Part shown: positions 63,469 through 64,000 of the stretch, piece by piece
Layout: each line of letters opens with the position of its first letter
Position numbering within the stretch: the stretch's first letter is position 1
DNA from: Chamaea fasciata
Lineage: Eukaryota; Chordata; Aves; Passeriformes; Sylviidae
Reading direction: 5' to 3'
Assembly: GCA_029207755.1 (NCBI GenBank)
Contig: JARCOQ010000001.1
Coordinates: 94,337,640 to 94,401,639 of the forward strand
DNA length: 64,000 nt
The notes under the pieces: generated by a model
Databases searched by the model: none
What the model saw: only the letters and a program-made list of their open reading frames with translations
What the model was told of the DNA's origin: nothing
Made by a program: the position numbers and the translations under genes

Positions 63469-64000
63469 GTATATCAGGTTACCATTCTGAAATCTGATAA
63501 CTTTTATAAAATTTCTAAATGTAATTCTATACTTTAATATGCTAATGTAAGAGTAGATTTAGACTACCAAATTTTGTTTCTCAATAAAATTTTACACATT
63601 TGCTTGAGGACTTTTACAACTACCAATAGGCTTGGGTAGGCCAGTACTTAGATGTTAAAGTCAGGATTTGGTAGTACTCTGATTTATTCCAGTGGGAACA
63701 GCTCTTCCATAGCAAGAGGACACTGTACAGCATGAGTAAGAGTACCATATATCTTCCTCTGGAAAGACTCTGGAATAGCACTCAGGATGCTCGTTAATTC
63801 TGCACTTCATTGCTACTGCAATATTGTATGATACTAAGTTAAGAATGTCTTTTGAGAGAGCAAGTTATTTCTAAAACAAGTCACGAGATCAGCGCCCAAA
63901 ATGGTATCTGCTGTCCCAGTGAAGTTAGTTGCTCTTTATGTTACCAAGACCAGTTCTAGAGCTGCTGAATGATTTCACCTTCACAACTGTAACCTGTTAC
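63469..64000 (+). other. ATP9B: ATP9B intron, 5' part
   Basis: This begins the phase 1 intron after the DKTG exon. It is AT-rich, with no exon, repeat or RNA gene recognised up to the window end. Confidence 0.85.

Overview
This is vertebrate, almost certainly avian, genomic DNA: an AT-rich interior part of one large gene on the + strand. Six short exons with intact splice sites and matching phases join into one uninterrupted 633-base reading frame. It encodes part of a class II-like P4-ATPase, recognised as ATP9B. The CR1 LINE fragments (13180-13465, 56558-57511, 61867-62262), a tRNA-Ile-headed SINE with a CR1 tail (23346-23485) and an LTR of a songbird type (19611 to about 20440) point to a bird and probably a passerine. 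The species cannot be named.

Layout: 1-9298 is intron. The exons are 9299-9393 (actuator-domain DGET motif), 17317-17397, 24606-24681, 31670-31746, 51711-51871 (membrane segments 3 and 4) and 63326-63468 (end of segment 4 through the DKTG phosphorylation motif). The introns are about 7.9, 7.2, 7.0, 20.0 and 11.5 kb. The rest of the gene (N-terminus, first membrane segments, nucleotide-binding and later domains) lies outside the window. No second protein-coding gene, RNA gene, operon or CRISPR array is supported.

Non-coding structure: the 20-kb intron (31747-51710) holds the most unexplained signal. It has an isolated CpG-dense patch with a strong CTCF-like site (46122-46137), a 60-bp element present twice 1,360 bp apart and differing only by transitions (48338 and 49698), and stretches that read like vertebrate conserved non-coding DNA (about 35450-36010 and 50390-50660). 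ATP9B lies between SALL3 and NFATC1 in human, so a regulatory role for these intronic elements is plausible but is inference. Other introns carry an unrecognised GC-rich block (12536-12975), perfect inverted repeats (20903-20938, 22868-22915) and GATA/TAAA microsatellites.

I found no convincing novel gene system. The best leads are regulatory or repeat-derived, and all need alignment or functional data.
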